Of a stretch of 64,000 nucleotides of DNA, positions 42,201 through 53,170 are shown in pieces. This stretch comes from Avena insularis. Its lineage: Eukaryota > Streptophyta > Magnoliopsida > Poales > Poaceae. A model generated the notes under the pieces. The model searched no databases. It saw only the letters and a list, made by a program, of their open reading frames with translations, and had not been told where the DNA came from. A program made the position numbers and the translations under genes. The DNA is taken from the NCBI GenBank assembly GCA_023614405.1, contig CM042686.1:351176329-351240328 (forward strand), in the 5' to 3' direction. The first letter of the stretch is position 1, and each line of letters begins with the position of its first letter.

Positions 42201-43330
42201 TGGGCTTTCTGAACACCATGGTTTAACACAAATGGAGTCAATAGATATCAATGCATGTGTTATATATTCTCAAACCCACACCTTCTTTATGATCCACATG
42301 ACCACACACACACTCCAGTTGGGTGTGGTGATGCAACTGCTTCTGTCACACGGGTTCACCATCCCCATGTGGCAGTTGCATATTCCACGGGCTCTTGAGG
42401 CTTTCTGACCACCATGGTTTGACACAAATGGAGTCTCTAGAGATCAATGCATGTGTTATATATTCTCAAAACCACGCCTTCTCTATGATCCACATGACCA
42501 CACACACATACTCCAGTTGGGTGTGGTGATGCAACTGCTTTTGTCACACTAGTTCACCATCCCCATGTGGCAGTTAAATATTCCAGGGGCTCTTTGGGCT
42601 TTCTGACCACCATGGTTTGACACAAATGGAGTCCCTATAGATCAATGCATGTGTTATATATTCTCAAAACCACACCTTCTTTATGATCCACATGACCACA
42701 CATAAACTCCAGCTGGGTGTGGTGATGCAACTGCTTCTTTCACACTGGTTCACCATCCCCATGTGGCAGTTGCACATTCCAGGGGCTCTTTGGGCTTTGT
42801 CACCACCATGGTTTGACACATAGAGATCAATGCATGTGTTATATATTCTCAAAACCACACCTTACTTATGATCCACATGCCCACACACACACATTCCAGT
42901 TGGGTGTGGTGCTGCAACTGCTTCTGTCACATGGGTTCACCACCCCATGTCGCAGTTGCATATTCCAGGTGCTCTTTGGGTTTTCTGACCACCATGGTTT
43001 GACACAAATGGAGTCTCTAGAGATCAATGAAGGTGTTATATATTCTCAAATCCACACCTTCTTTATGATCCACATGACCACACATACACACTCCTGTTGG
43101 GTGTGGTGATGCAACTGCTTCTGTCACACTGGTTCACCATCCCCATGTGGCACTTTCATATTCCAGGGGCTCTTTAGGCTTTCTGACCACCATGGTTTGA
43201 CACAATTGGATTCTCTAGAGATCAATTCATGTGTTATATATTCTCAAAACCACACCTTCTCTATGATCCACATGATCACACACACACACACACACTCCAG
43301 TTGGGTGTGGTGATGCAACTGCTTCTATCA
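39299..43330. repeat. Higher-order repeat of 6 monomers (about 1172 bp), three full copies plus part
   Basis: Each unit starts with the monomer carrying an 11-bp deletion (GACACATAGAGATC instead of GACACAAATGGAGTCTCTAGAGATC) and TTACTTATGATCC. The starts are 39299, 40473, 41645 and 42813, i.e. units of 1174, 1172 and 1168 bp. The third unit is shortened at 41738-41752, where GATGCAACTGCTTCTGTCAC has become GATAGCTTCATCAC. The units are nearly identical, making this the most homogenised and probably youngest part of the array. The same deleted monomer opens the 10-monomer units to the left, so the 6-mer was carved from the 10-mer or from a common parent. Confidence 0.9.
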
Positions 43331-44650
43331 CACTGGTTCACCATCCCCATGTGGCAGTTGCTTATTCCAGGGGCTCTTTGGGCTTTCTTAACACCATGGT
43401 TTGACACAAATGGAGTCAATAGATATCAGTGCATGTTTTATATATTCTCAAAACCACACCTTCTTTATGATCCACATGACCACACACACACTCTAGTTGG
43501 GTGTGGTGATGCAACTGCTTTTGTCACACGGGTTCACCATCCCCATGTGGCAGTTGCATATTCCACGGGCTCTTGAGGCTTTCTGACCACCATGGTTTGA
43601 CACAAATGGAGTCTCTAGAGATCAATGCATGTGTTATATATTCTCAAAACCACGCCTTCTCTATGATCCACATGACCACACACACTCCATTGGGTGTGGT
43701 GATGCAACTGCTTTTGTCACACTAGTTCACCATCCCCAAATGGCAGTTAAATATTCCAGGGGCTCTTTGGGCTTCTGACCACCATGGTTTAACACAAATG
43801 GAGTCTATAGAGATCAATGCATGTGTTATATATTCTCAAAACCACACCTTCTTTATGATCCACACGACCACACACACACTCCAGTTGGGTGTGGTTATGC
43901 AACTGCTTCTATTAGACGGGTTCACCATCCCCATGTGGCAGTTGCATTTTCCAGGGGCTCTTTGGGCTTTCTGACAACCATGGTTTGCCACAAATGGAGT
44001 CTCTAGAGATCAATGCATGTGTTATATATTCTCAAAACCACACCTTCTTTATGATCCACATGACCACACACACACTCTAGTTGGGTGTGGTCATGCAACT
44101 GCTTATGTCACACTGGTTCACCATCCCCATGTGGCAGTTTGCATTCCAGGTGCTCTTTGGGCTTTCTAACCACCATGGTTTGACACAATGGAGTCTCTAG
44201 AGATTAGTGCATGGTTTATATATATTCCCAAAACCACACCTTCTTTATGATCCACATGACCACACACACTCCAGTTGGGTGTGGTGATGCAACTGCTTCT
44301 ATCACACGGGTTCACCATGCCCATGTGGCAGTTGCATATTCAGGGGCTCGTTGGGCTTTTTGAACACCATGGTTTGATACAAATGGAGTCTCTAGAGATC
44401 AATGCATGTGTTATATATTTTCAAAACCACACCTTCTTTATGATCCACATGACCACACACACACTCCAGTTGGGTGTCGTGATGCAATTGCTTCTGTCAC
44501 ACGGCTTCACCATCCCCATGTGGCAGTTGCATATTCTAGGGACTCTATGGGCTTTCTGACAACCATGGTTTGACACAAGTGGAGTCTCTAGAGATCATTG
44601 CATGTGTTATACATTCTCAAAACCACACCTTCTTTATGATCGACATGACC

Positions 44651-45136
44651 TGACATGGGTATACCCTATAGGTACTCGAGTTTGGTATATATCGTCCAGA
44701 TACGGCAGAAACCCACGGTGTTGCTAAGGCCCAGTGGAGAATTCGAGTGGCCCATGGACTCTCGATTGCTTGCGAGACAAGAAGAAGCTTAAGATAGAAA
44801 GTTCAAAGGGAAAACCCTAATATGTAACCGACTCGACCTCCTACCCAAGACCTAGCCTATCTATAGAAAGGTTAGGAGGGGGCGGCGAGGAGGACACACG
44901 CAACCCTAGTTTCCACAACTCTCGCCAGATTGCATCTGCGCACCCCTGTAATCTTCGATTCCTTCGTTAATTCCAAGAGCAGACAAGCAGGAGTAGGGAC
45001 CTCTACGAGGCCTGAACCTGGGTAAAACTTGCGTCCCTGTGTGCTTGTTTGCTAGCCGACTGATGCCTCTAGCGCTCCTTCCTTCTCCAAAACCCAAGTC
45101 CATAATAATGGGAATTGATGAGTTAAACCCTCATCA
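44651..45136 (+). repeat. 5' LTR of gypsy copy A
   Basis: A 486-bp LTR with termini TGAC...GTCA-type ends (here TGACATGGG ... CCTCATCA). It is homologous over its length to the 490-bp LTRs of copies B and C but is clearly the most diverged. The TATA element, TATATAAAG in B and C, reads TATAGAAAG here (44873-44881), so the promoter is probably dead. The right end is set by the adjoining primer-binding site. No partner 3' LTR of copy A exists in the window. Confidence 0.85.
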
Positions 45137-47583
45137 ATTGGAACCGTCTGTGGGAATTGGGAGTGCTGATGTTGCGACTTCTTCGGCCCCATCAACCGCG
45201 ATCTACAACTCTACAACAGCGGAGATTCGCCAGCTCTTCCGCGTGTTCGACTTCACCGTCCACACGCCAACCACTCGCCCGGCTTTCGAGTCCGTGAGCG
45301 ATGGAATCAGCCTGGCGATTGGGAGCTTCCGCTTCTAGGTTGGTCAACTGGGCACGCTTCGCATGCCTGACCAGCCGACGGCACCCGCGATTGCTCCAGC
45401 ATCATGGTTCCCGCCACCAATCGGCACCCTCAACAAGCTCAACGCCCCGACAATAGCCAGGAGCACGGATAGCGACAACAGTCGTGAATCTAATCTAGGT
45501 CATCTAGCCACTACGACTCCGGATCTGAAAGTTGCAGGAGTAACAGCATCCCCAACCACTTCATGTGCACTGTCATCAATGCGGGCGACACCACCGCCAA
45601 TCGCGAGAATGCTGGCACCGGGCCACCCAATGGTGGCATACCCAATGGCGGTCCACCCAATGGAGACATACCTATCGTCTGCCTCACAAACGGTGGCAAC
45701 GGCGTGCCCATCAACAATGAAGCGGGAGTAGAACCACCGACCATAGTGAACAAACACACTGGAGAACGTGTAGTGATCAAGCTCAATGACAATGAGTGGG
45801 CCCACTGTCGACAAGCTCTACGAGGCAATCCTCTGCCCCTCAATTCCCCCGCAAGACATGCTGATGGGCTACCATTGGCTAGTGAAGGAGGAATACATAC
45901 GCCAGCTACATGCAATCGCGCAACTCGAGGCACGTAAAAAGGCGGCGGACGAGTCAAGCCTTCGGCGAGACGGGCTCTCATCCTAGGGAGGATTCTCCTC
46001 CAAAGGCAACGAGTACCTGGCCAACAAGAGAAGATCTCGACTGGCCCACCTCACCGAGGAGGAGCGTGTAGAACCGGCGAAAGTCCTCGAGTTCAGCTCC
46101 ATGATGGTGGATACACGGGGCAACAAGCTCCCAAAGACGCCGCAAGACACGGTAACGGTGGCCACCATGTACCTCCTCAACAACCAGCCGCCAGCTGGAG
46201 ATCCACGAGCTGCCATGCACCGATCTACGATCGTGGGCTTGGGGCTAGTCGAGGCCTCCCTTGACAAAGAGCCCACACTAGAGCCAAATAAAAGCAAGGC
46301 TCTGGCAAAACACTACTCATCTCCCTCGTCCAGCAATGATAGCTACGATCTGTCTCGGCATTGCTGCTCACGGCGGCATGATCGCGACTACGATGCGCGT
46401 GATGACCTCACGCAGCGCAAAGTTGACAAGATGCGGGCAAGACGTGCTCGTTCGACTAACTCAGAAGAAGACGAGACTGAGTTCTGCGGTGCAAGATGCT
46501 TTAGCAGGGCCATCAGGCAGAAGCGAATGCCTAAAGGGTTCAAACTCCCGTCGGAGAACCCAAAATTTGACGATCTACAGGACCCGAAAATCTGGTTGGA
46601 GGACCACATCTCCTCCGTCAGACTACATGGAGGGAGTCGAAGCACGGCCATGCAATGCCTGCAGCTACAGCTGCAGGGCGCCGCTCTTGCATGGCTCAAC
46701 AACCTCCTGCGCAGATCCATTCGCAGCTGGGAAGAGCTAGTCTACAACTTCGTGCACAATTTGAAGGGCACTTACAAAAGGCCCGCATCAATCGAAGAGC
46801 GGAGTAGCTTCCAGCAAAGATCGGGCGAATCACTACGCTCGTACATCTAGAGGTGGTCCATCATCAAGAACTCCGCAAAAAACATCTCGGAGGACCGCGC
46901 AATCAACGCATTCAATGGCGGCGTTCGCCGTATAGAGCTCAGGGAGGAGATGGGCCGCTCGAAGCCCAAAACAATTGACCACCTGATAGAAATCGCGAAT
47001 CGGTGGGTTGATGGAGAAGACTCGGTGAAAAACCGCACCTACTCCGATGACGACGACGACCTCGGGCACAGACGCGACCACCGAGGCAAATGTCGGATGC
47101 GCGTCTATGATGACCGCGACAAAGTCAATATGGTCGCAGCCGGCTACACCAACAAACGTGATGACAACCGCAACAGCGGATACCGTAGTGGTGGATACCG
47201 TGATAGTGAAAAAACCACGTGTGTGGCAATGCCGCACTCGCGAGGAGGCACCCGCAACATCTATCGAGGACAAACTATCTTGGCCATGCAGCATGCACTT
47301 CTACATCGACAAGCACGATGGCAAGAAGAAATCCAACCACCTTCTCAAAGACTACCGCGAGTTCCTCAAACTCCACAAGGGCCTGGCCCCGATGAATCGC
47401 GACGCGGTCAACAGGTGCTACGGAGCCACCCCAGGCGCTCTAGCACATGGAATTCCTCCACCACCGTCTGGGCCACCACCACCCACGGCCGCGTCGGTCC
47501 AGCATCACGGAGGCGAACCATACCCACGAGCCGTGGGCAACATGGGGATGATCCAAAAAGGGCGTCCCCCAAATCTAGTGTAG
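45108..47583 (+). pseudogene. gag pseudogene, copy A
   Basis: This would encode the capsid/nucleocapsid polyprotein. A reading frame opens at ATG 45108 inside the LTR and crosses the LTR end and primer site (MGIDELNPHQLEPS). After Pro/Gly/Asn-rich spacer sequence the conserved plant Retrotrans_gag region (Pfam PF03732 type) runs from about 46490 (GARCFSRAIR) through KFKLP-like, PKIWLEDHISS, LAWLNNL, NLKGTYKRP, GESLRSYI and AINAFNGGVRR to IANRWVDGEDS near 47025. A zinc-knuckle-like stretch (CSMHFYIDKH ... HLLKDYREFLKL) follows at about 47290-47375; the residue that is usually Cys in this motif is Tyr in both A and B. Breaks: stop at 45336-45338, further shifts through 45.4-46.1 kb, TAG at 46848-46850, and a frameshift near 47218-47222. 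Not functional. Confidence 0.85.
45139..45154 (+). other. Primer-binding site, copy A (mutated)
   Basis: TGGAACCGTCTGTGGG follows the LTR after a two-base AT spacer. Copy B has TGGCGCCGTCTGTGGG at the same place, so two bases of the tRNA-complementary core are changed in A. I cannot name the priming tRNA with confidence. Confidence 0.7.
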
Positions 47584-48100
47584 AAGGCCATCACTCGACA
47601 AGTCAACTTGGCGGTAAACTCTCCACCTTCCACCACTAAGTAACTCAGTGGAAGCGACTCCTGCATCGCCTTCGATAGGCGTGACCACCCGCGCCAAGTT
47701 CCTCGTCCAGGCCATTGTCCCTTCGACTTGAGGCGCAAATTGGGGGTTTCGACATGAGTCACATCTTCATGGACGGCGGCAGTGGCATTAACCTCATGTT
47801 TGCGAGTACCTTGCGCGCGATGAGGATCCCTCTGACGTGTCTAGAAGTTTCAGACACGATGTTCCACGGCATCGTCCTAGGGAAAGGCATAAATCCCCTG
47901 GGAAAAATAAACCTCGACGTCATCTTCGCCACGCCACAAAACTTTCGGCGAGAGTGCATCGACATTGTCATCGGCTGGCCTTCACAATACCACTACATCC
48001 TCGGACGTGTCATGTTCGCAAGGTTCATGGCAGTGCCGCACTACTCCTACCTGTAGATGAAAATGCCAGGCCCAAACAGCGTAATCACAATCAACGACAA
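47584..48100 (+). pseudogene. Aspartic protease pseudogene, copy A
   Basis: This is the retropepsin that would cleave the Gag-Pol polyprotein. The segment DSCIAFDRRDHPRQVPRPGH precedes a one-base loss at about 47720 that shifts frame. After it the frame reads GGFDMSHIFMDGGSGINLMF with the catalytic Asp-Gly-Gly at 47772-47780, the DGG form usual for this lineage. It continues through FHGIVLGKGINPLGKINLDV and YHYILGRVMFARFMAVPHYS to a TAG at 48054-48056. The following KMPGP motif marks the linker to RT. Stops at 47581-47583 and 47638-47640 precede it. The matching segment in copy B lies at 54.60-55.14 kb on the other strand. Confidence 0.85.
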
Positions 48101-48701
48101 CTTTGAGAGGTCCGACAGCTGCAACAGGGAATTCAACAGAATCTCCCAATCCTTCGGCATGTAGGAGGAACTCGCAAGATTAAAGGAGTCGACAGACAAC
48201 AGTCTGCCTTCCCTGAGTAGGCCAAGTTCACCTGACTTGTCCTTCGACTTGTCGGTGCACAGGAAAAAAGTCTAGGTCCACCCAACGGACCCGACCAAGA
48301 CGACCCTCATCACCAACAACTTGAGTTCTGCATAGGAACTCGCGCTCGTCGAATTCCTCCGTGAGCACTGGGATATCTTTGCCTGGTTTCTAGTAGACAT
48401 GCCAGGAGTTCCCAGGGAATTCGCCGAGCACTCACTCAACGTGAATCCAGACGTAAGGCCAGTCAAGCAAACAATTCGGTGATTGTCTGAACCAAGAGCA
48501 AAAGCAGTCGTGATGGAGATCAATAGACTCCTCGATGCAAAATTCATACGCGAGATCAAGTAAAGCACTTGGCTCGCTAACACAATGCTTGTGCCCAAAA
48601 AAGAGAGAGATATCCTGCGGATGTGCATGGACTTCACCTCCTTAAATAAGCACTTCCCAAAGGATCACTTCTTGTTGCCACGAATCGACCAAATCATCGA
48701 C
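48101..48701 (+). pseudogene. Truncated reverse transcriptase N-terminus, copy A
   Basis: The protease-RT linker and the first part of RT are recognisable: FAWFLVDMPGVPREFAEHSL near 48380-48440, INRLLDAKFIREIK near 48520-48560, then VPKKERDILRMCMDFTSLNK and HFLLPRIDQIID, which is RT block 1 before the first catalytic Asp. In-frame stops interrupt it at several points (for example GM-stop-EEL near 48162, SA-stop-ELA near 48333, a TGA near 48480 and a TAA near 48561). Homology to RT ends at 48701, where the fusion with copy B begins; the palm with YVDD, RNase H and integrase of copy A are gone. The frame stays open through the junction into the antisense-gene exon, giving a chimeric 260-codon open frame (48585-49367) that has no expected function. 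Confidence 0.85.
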
Positions 48702-48711
48702 GAGTCGGAGC
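48699..48711. other. A/B fusion point with templated filler
   Basis: RT of copy A matches copy B up to ATCATCGAC (48701), and antisense-gene homology with copy C starts at CCTCTTCCT (48711). Between them is GAGTCGGAG, found in neither parent at that position. The 12-mer GACGAGTCGGAG at 48699-48710 is repeated exactly at 48753-48764, so the filler looks copied from 50 bp downstream, a typical mark of end joining by polymerase theta-type repair. Confidence 0.75.
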
Positions 48712-50927
48712 CTCTTCCTAAGGGGGTTATTCCTCGTGAAGCCTTGGAAGAGGACGAGTCGGAGTCGATCGTCCCATCTGATGTGGAGGAGGAAGCCCCC
48801 GAGTCGAGTAGTCCGGACACTCGCAAGCGTTCGCGCAGCAAGGATTCGGATGCATCGTCTCCTTCGACTCCGGAAGGTGCAGCTGTTGGTGCAGAGTCGC
48901 TGATACCAGCCGTTCCTGTGAGTGCTGTGTCGCCATCTTCCCGCAAGAAGATGCGGCTGCCAAGGAGTCATCGTCGGAGTCGGGGGATCAAACCTTCGAT
49001 TTTGACAAATTTGATTGGTAAGTTATATGGGTCTTCCTTTTTGGTTCTTCTTTGGAATTGCGTTCTCTTGATGTTAGCTTTCTTCTGTAGTCATCCAACG
49101 TCGTCATCTTCTGGCGACGTCCAATTTTTGAAGGAATCTGGAGTCGCGACCTCCAAGGACAAAAAGGTGGCCGGGCACAGTCCTTCTCCTCCATTGGCGG
49201 CCCACTCCGGGCATAATTCATCGAGTTCTCCCCACGACGTGGAGCATCATATGGTTATCCGGACGTCTGCGCGTCCATCGACTTCAGAGTCATTGGAGGA
49301 TCATGTATGTGTAGTGTTTATTGTTCTGACTTTGCAGTCGAGTTTTTTCATCTATACCATCTGCTGATCCTTTATTGTTTCTTTTTGTCGCAGCTTATTG
49401 TGAAGGAAGTCGCTCGCTTGGCAGAGCAGGTGCTTGCGATGGGTCGTCAGCATGCGATGCTGGACAATCGCCACCGCGCGGTTGAAAGTCAGTGTTTTGG
49501 CTTCTCCTTCTTCATCCTTGCATTATATTCGACTGATGGTCTATCTTTGCTTGTGTCACATCTGAGCATAATGCACTCCTTTGTGACACCGCTTCCCTCG
49601 AGAAACCGCTCGCCGCGGCGGTGAAGAGCCGCGATGAGGCAATCGTAGCACAGGACGAATCACGGAAACGCGAAGAGGATCTTCCTGCCTCCATCATATC
49701 TAGGGAGAAGTTGTTCGAAGAAAAGCTTTTCTCGATTGCCAAGGCTCTCTCAGGTATTCCCTTGTCTGGATTTTGTCTTGTCCCTTCTTTCGAATTTGTT
49801 GTCGTGCTGACTTTTGTGGCAATGCTTGATTCTTGTGTAGATGCCAGCGGTCTGAGCTTCGACCCCCAGGCACTCCGTCATGATGATGCCCTGGTGGGTG
49901 CCATTTTGGCAGTCGAAGATCGTAGCACTGCCATTCAGGGGACGCTCACCAAGGCCAAGGGCGTGCTCAGTCGCCTCCGGGAGGAGCTGGCGCCCAAGGC
50001 TGAGTTGATCGAGAATATGGATGAGCTGGTGGAGTCCCTTGCTGGAGGCATTCCTGCGGGCTTCAAGAACTCACTCTGTGCGGCTGGCGCTTTAATGTCA
50101 CTCGTGATGGTTCAAGCCCATGGAGTCGAGGTTGATCCTGCAACGGTCTCCAAGGCGATGCCTGTCATCGCGGATGGCCACCAGGTAGTCTTTCCTCCTT
50201 TCGCAACTACTGGTGGCAAGTACGGGCTACAGCTGATCAATACAGTTGCGAAGTACTCTAAGGAGCTGCAACGAGCCAAGAAGGCAGTGAAGGCTGCGAT
50301 GTCAGGGGAGGTGACGCAGCTGGACGACCCGTTTAAGTACCAGCTCTCTTCTTCCTTATATTTTCCTTGTAGTCACTCGCAGTAGTTCATTGTCTTCTTA
50401 TTTTGCTTTTGCTTGCTATAGTTGTCAGTGCATGCCATCCGCGGGATGAGAAGGATAGGATTGACATTCGCATGAATGACCTGACACAAGAGCAGCTTCA
50501 GGCGAGTGGATACTTCTGGGTGGATAATGATCGTGCAATCGCACTGGCGACCCTGCAGGATCGTGCGTCGCGAGTGCTTCACTTCTTGAAGAAGTCGCAA
50601 TCATGCTTGAAGAATATTTACCAGACGATGTTCCCGCTGGACATCGTTCCATGGAGCCTGCTGGTCCTTCTTGCCAAATTTCAAGACTTGAATGCCGTCC
50701 GCGAGTGTGTACGGCAACAATTAGTGGCTAGTGCCTAGGCTACTCTGTCGCTGGTGCGATTGCACAGGCCTGATGTGGATGTTGCAGCAATTGCGACCGG
50801 TCCACCAGCGCCGCCGGCAGGTTCGACTTGGAACATGGTTCCTCACTACCAGGTTGTGGATCGTCCAGCGGAGGAAATCGTCGACTTCTTCGAGGAGCAG
50901 ACCAATGTTCTTTTGCTACAACAGTAG
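48711..50927 (+). pseudogene. Antisense accessory gene of copy B, 3' two-thirds, multi-exon
   Basis: This lies antisense to the pol of copy B, between integrase and the lost 3' LTR, as known for Tat-lineage elements. The function of such genes is unknown. Exons inferred from splice signals and the matching copy C: 48711-49017 (acidic, Ser-rich, with KRSRS basic patch), 49091-49304, 49394-49487, 49562-49753, 49841 to about 50337, and 50422-50927. Introns are 73-90 bp with GT...AG ends and phases that agree. Residues in the third and fourth exons have heptad-like coiled-coil character (VKEVARLAEQVLAM, KSRDEAIVAQDESRKREED). The last exon encodes MNDLTQEQLQASGYFWVDND and ends at TAG 50925-50927. 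Damage: a frame change near 48955-48973, the acceptor before 49562 reading AT instead of AG, an apparently lost donor near 50337, and an in-frame TAG at 50736-50738. The PF04195 exon is missing because of the A/B fusion. Confidence 0.75.
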
Positions 50928-51353
50928 TTTAGTTTGTATCCTGCACATAGTTGCACCAGTGTTGTAAAGTTCATATATATGTTTTGTATAATTTATTAAC
51001 ATTGATGTATGTAAAGAGCTTGTTAGTGTGTATGTTTTGCGAGTGCGTTGCATTATGCGATTCCTTTTCGTTAGCCTGACTTGTGTTTCTCTCAGCCCCT
51101 TGCCAACCTGTCAGGTGAGTTGCAACTGGGTTGATGTTTGTCAAAGGTTTCGATTGGTGTGTCAGCTACTCAGGATATCGCGTTAGTTCGTAGAACATAT
51201 GTGTATAGGGTGGCGCAGCCCCCGAGTGGATATTTTGCAAAAAATAAAAGGAACACAGAGTTTTGGGGCACTTAGCTTTATTCATTCGCAGGATAGTACG
51301 GGGTACAATGTGTGGCTAAGTAGCCTTATTTGCAATGTAAAAATAAAAGACGA
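50928..51353. other. Convergent intergenic space between antisense gene and integrase
   Basis: About 425 bp without a credible frame. It is AT-rich at 50940-51010 and carries two AAATAAAAG stretches (51241-51250 and 51341-51349) that could act as poly(A) signals for either convergent transcript. It also has a copy of the polypurine-like core (AGCCCCCGAGTGG, 51217-51229, purine-rich on the - strand) resembling the true PPT of copy C at 60863-60876. No other feature seen. Confidence 0.6.
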
Positions 51354-52454
51354 CTAAGGGTAGAAGCGTCGCAGCTGCGCGATATTCCAGGTGTTGGAGT
51401 AGGCGACTCCTGTATCGAAATCTTTGAGGCGATAGGCACCACATAGGATTACTTCTGTAATCACGTATGGTCCCTCCCAGGGGGACTCGAGCTTGAGATG
51501 CCCTTGTTGTTTCAGTCGCAGGACCAGGTCTCCTTCGACGAAGGACCTGGGGCGTAGCCTTCTGCTGTGGTAGTTGCGCAAGTTCTGCTGGTAAATCGTT
51601 GATCTTTCCATGGTGATTTCCCGTGCCTCGTCAAGGAGGTCGATTGGAGTCTTCGAGTGCAAGGGTTGACTCCTGCTCATTGTAAGCGACCACTCGCGGG
51701 GCTTTGTATCGTACCTCCGCGGGTAGCTCCAGTTCAGCGCCGTGCACCATGAAGAACGGGGTGTACCCCGTGGAGCTATTTGGAGTTGTGTGCAAGCTCA
51801 GGAGTACTTACTGGAGCTCGTCTGGCCAGCAGCCTGCGTCTTGTTCGAGTGGCCTGAGGAGTCGCTTTTTGATGCCGCCGCAGACAATCCCGTTGGCTTT
51901 TTCGACCTGACCGTTGGTCTGTGGATGTGCCACGGAGGCATAGATGACGTTGATTCCCAGATTATCGCAGAATTCTTGGAACTCCTTAGATGTGAGGTTC
52001 GTCCCATTGTCCGTGATGATGCTATGTGGTACTCCGAAGCGATAGACGATGGACTCGAAGAACTTGACTGTGCTATATCCTGACTAATTAGTCACTGGCA
52101 TGGCCTCTATCCACCTGGTGAATTGTCGACTACGACCAGGAGGTAGACGTACCTTCCTCGTGAAGACTTTGGGAGCTTGCCGACCATGTCGAGTCCCCAT
52201 TGCGCAAAGGGCCAGGCTAATGGAATTGGCCGGAGCTCTGCACCAGGTGTGTGTGGCTTGTCCGCGAATCTCTAGCAAGCGTTGCATTTTTGGACGATGT
52301 CCTTGGCGTCACACATGGCCGTAGGCCAGTAGAATCCATCTCGTAGAGCTTTGGCGACGAGGGCTCGACTGCTAGCGTGGTGCCCGCAAGTCCCTTCATG
52401 GATGTCGAGGAGAACATCCCTTCCATCAGCGTTGGAGACGCATCGTTGGAGTAC
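51354..52454 (-). pseudogene. Integrase pseudogene, copy B
   Basis: This is the C-terminal domain of Pol that would join element cDNA to the host chromosome. Visible in order are the zinc-binding HHCC region (HEGTCGHHASSR ... KCNAC), the catalytic core and the C-terminal chromatin/DNA-binding part (NLRNYHSRRLRPRSF, EGDLVLRL, SPWEGPYVI, NTWNIAQLRRFYP) ending at TAG 51354-51356. The catalytic triad is intact: Asp in WGLDMVG at 52188-52190, Asp in ITDNGTN at 52009-52011 and Glu in NGQVEKANG at 51901-51903, with exactly 35 residues between the last two. Breaks: TAG at 52272-52274, a one-base loss near 52118, TAG at 52084-52086, TAA at 51808-51810 and a frameshift near 51645. No chromodomain is seen, consistent with Tat. 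Confidence 0.88.
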
Positions 52455-53170
52455 TCATGTGATGCTACGCTTGTACAGTTCGCCGTTGATAACAGCGAAT
52501 GCCTTGGATCGCCGTGCAATGTGTCGCGCATCGGTCGGGTCATCCGGTAGCCTTTTGCTGAGAAGGTACATGATGTACGGTTGAGTCCAGGATGGCTCGA
52601 TCATCATGAAGCTCATTGGTCCTTCGAGTCCTGTGTCCATCTCCAAGTCGTCGAGTGCCATTGGCTTATTGGGCGGCGCAGCCCCCGAGTCTGTTGTTGC
52701 GCTTGTTTTCTTCTCTGCGGCCTTTGGCTTGATGGAGCGTTCGCAGATGTGCTCGATAAATACCCTAGGTGGTATGGGGGCGCAGGTAGAGCTAATGTTG
52801 ATGAGTGCGTCCGCCTCTTCATTGCTTTCGTGGCCTATGTGCCACAGCTCGCAACCGTCGAAGTCCCCTTCGAGTGTGTCGTAGAGGTCGCGGTAGGCGA
52901 TCATATTGTCGTTCAGTGCATCACACTCGTGCATTGTCTGGTTAATGACCAGCTTGGAGTCGCCATATATTATGAGCCTTTTGGCGCCACAGGCTTTTGC
53001 CATCCTCATCCTGTGTAGTAGGGCCTCGGATTCAGCTTCATTCTTGGAGGCGATGAACTACATTCGCATAATATACTTCAGCTTGTCTCCCTGGGGCGAT
53101 GTTAGTATGACACCTGCGCCAGCTCCATGCTTTTGCTTGGACCCATCGAAGTGCATTGTCCAAAGGTAGG
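52455..53170 (-). pseudogene. Second (archaeal-type) RNase H and integrase linker, copy B
   Basis: This additional RNase H domain is the hallmark of the Tat lineage and presumably took over RNA-strand removal. Acidic active-site residues are all visible: Asp in TMHFDGSKQKHGAGAGVIL, Glu in NEAESEALL, Asp in IIYGDSKLVINQ and Asp in NEEADALINI (Pfam RVT_3/PF13456 type). The domain is followed by a linker rich in Ala, Pro and Lys (IKPKAAEKKTSATT), then PYIMYLLSKRLPDD and GELYKRSIT, which lead into integrase. The frame is broken by TAG at 53058-53060, where CAG would fit (MRM-stop-FIAS), and by TGA at 52455-52457. Confidence 0.85.

Larger units (their letters stand above)
15987..44650. repeat. Satellite block 2, same about 196-bp monomer
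   Basis: About 146 monomers continue the orientation and phase of block 1 after the solo LTR. Homogeneity rises to the right: 16-33 kb is a mosaic of partly matching multi-monomer units, 21.1-28.5 kb is three copies of a 13-monomer unit, and 35.2-43.3 kb is built of nearly identical 10- and 6-monomer units. Damaged monomers occur, e.g. 32430-32450, where about 20 bases (GGGCTTTCTGACCACCATGG region) are missing. The block ends abruptly at ...GATCGACATGACC (44650), where gypsy copy A begins. No gene, RNA or other mobile element was seen inside it. Confidence 0.96.

Noticed and set aside
104..44650. CRISPR-like array
   Set aside because: There is no alternation of short repeats and unique spacers; the whole 196-bp unit is repeated, and the context is a plant genome.
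44646..44650. TGACC as a target duplication of the A/B composite
   Set aside because: The right flank is GCAGG; no match, so the composite is not a single insertion.
45500..45981. Open frames on the - strand over gag of copy A (and + strand frames over gag/pol of copy B, e.g. 52581-53018, 53127-53576, 55129-55827)
   Set aside because: They are reverse-strand shadows of the GC-rich gag and pol sequence; the conserved motifs are on the other strand.
48585..49367. 260-codon open frame as a new fusion gene
   Set aside because: It joins the start of RT to an exon of the antisense gene through the repair filler and reads through an intron; it is a by-product of the A/B deletion.
51217..51229. A polypurine tract marking a 3' LTR of copy B here
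   Set aside because: No LTR sequence follows on either side; it is only a look-alike core in the space between integrase and the antisense gene.
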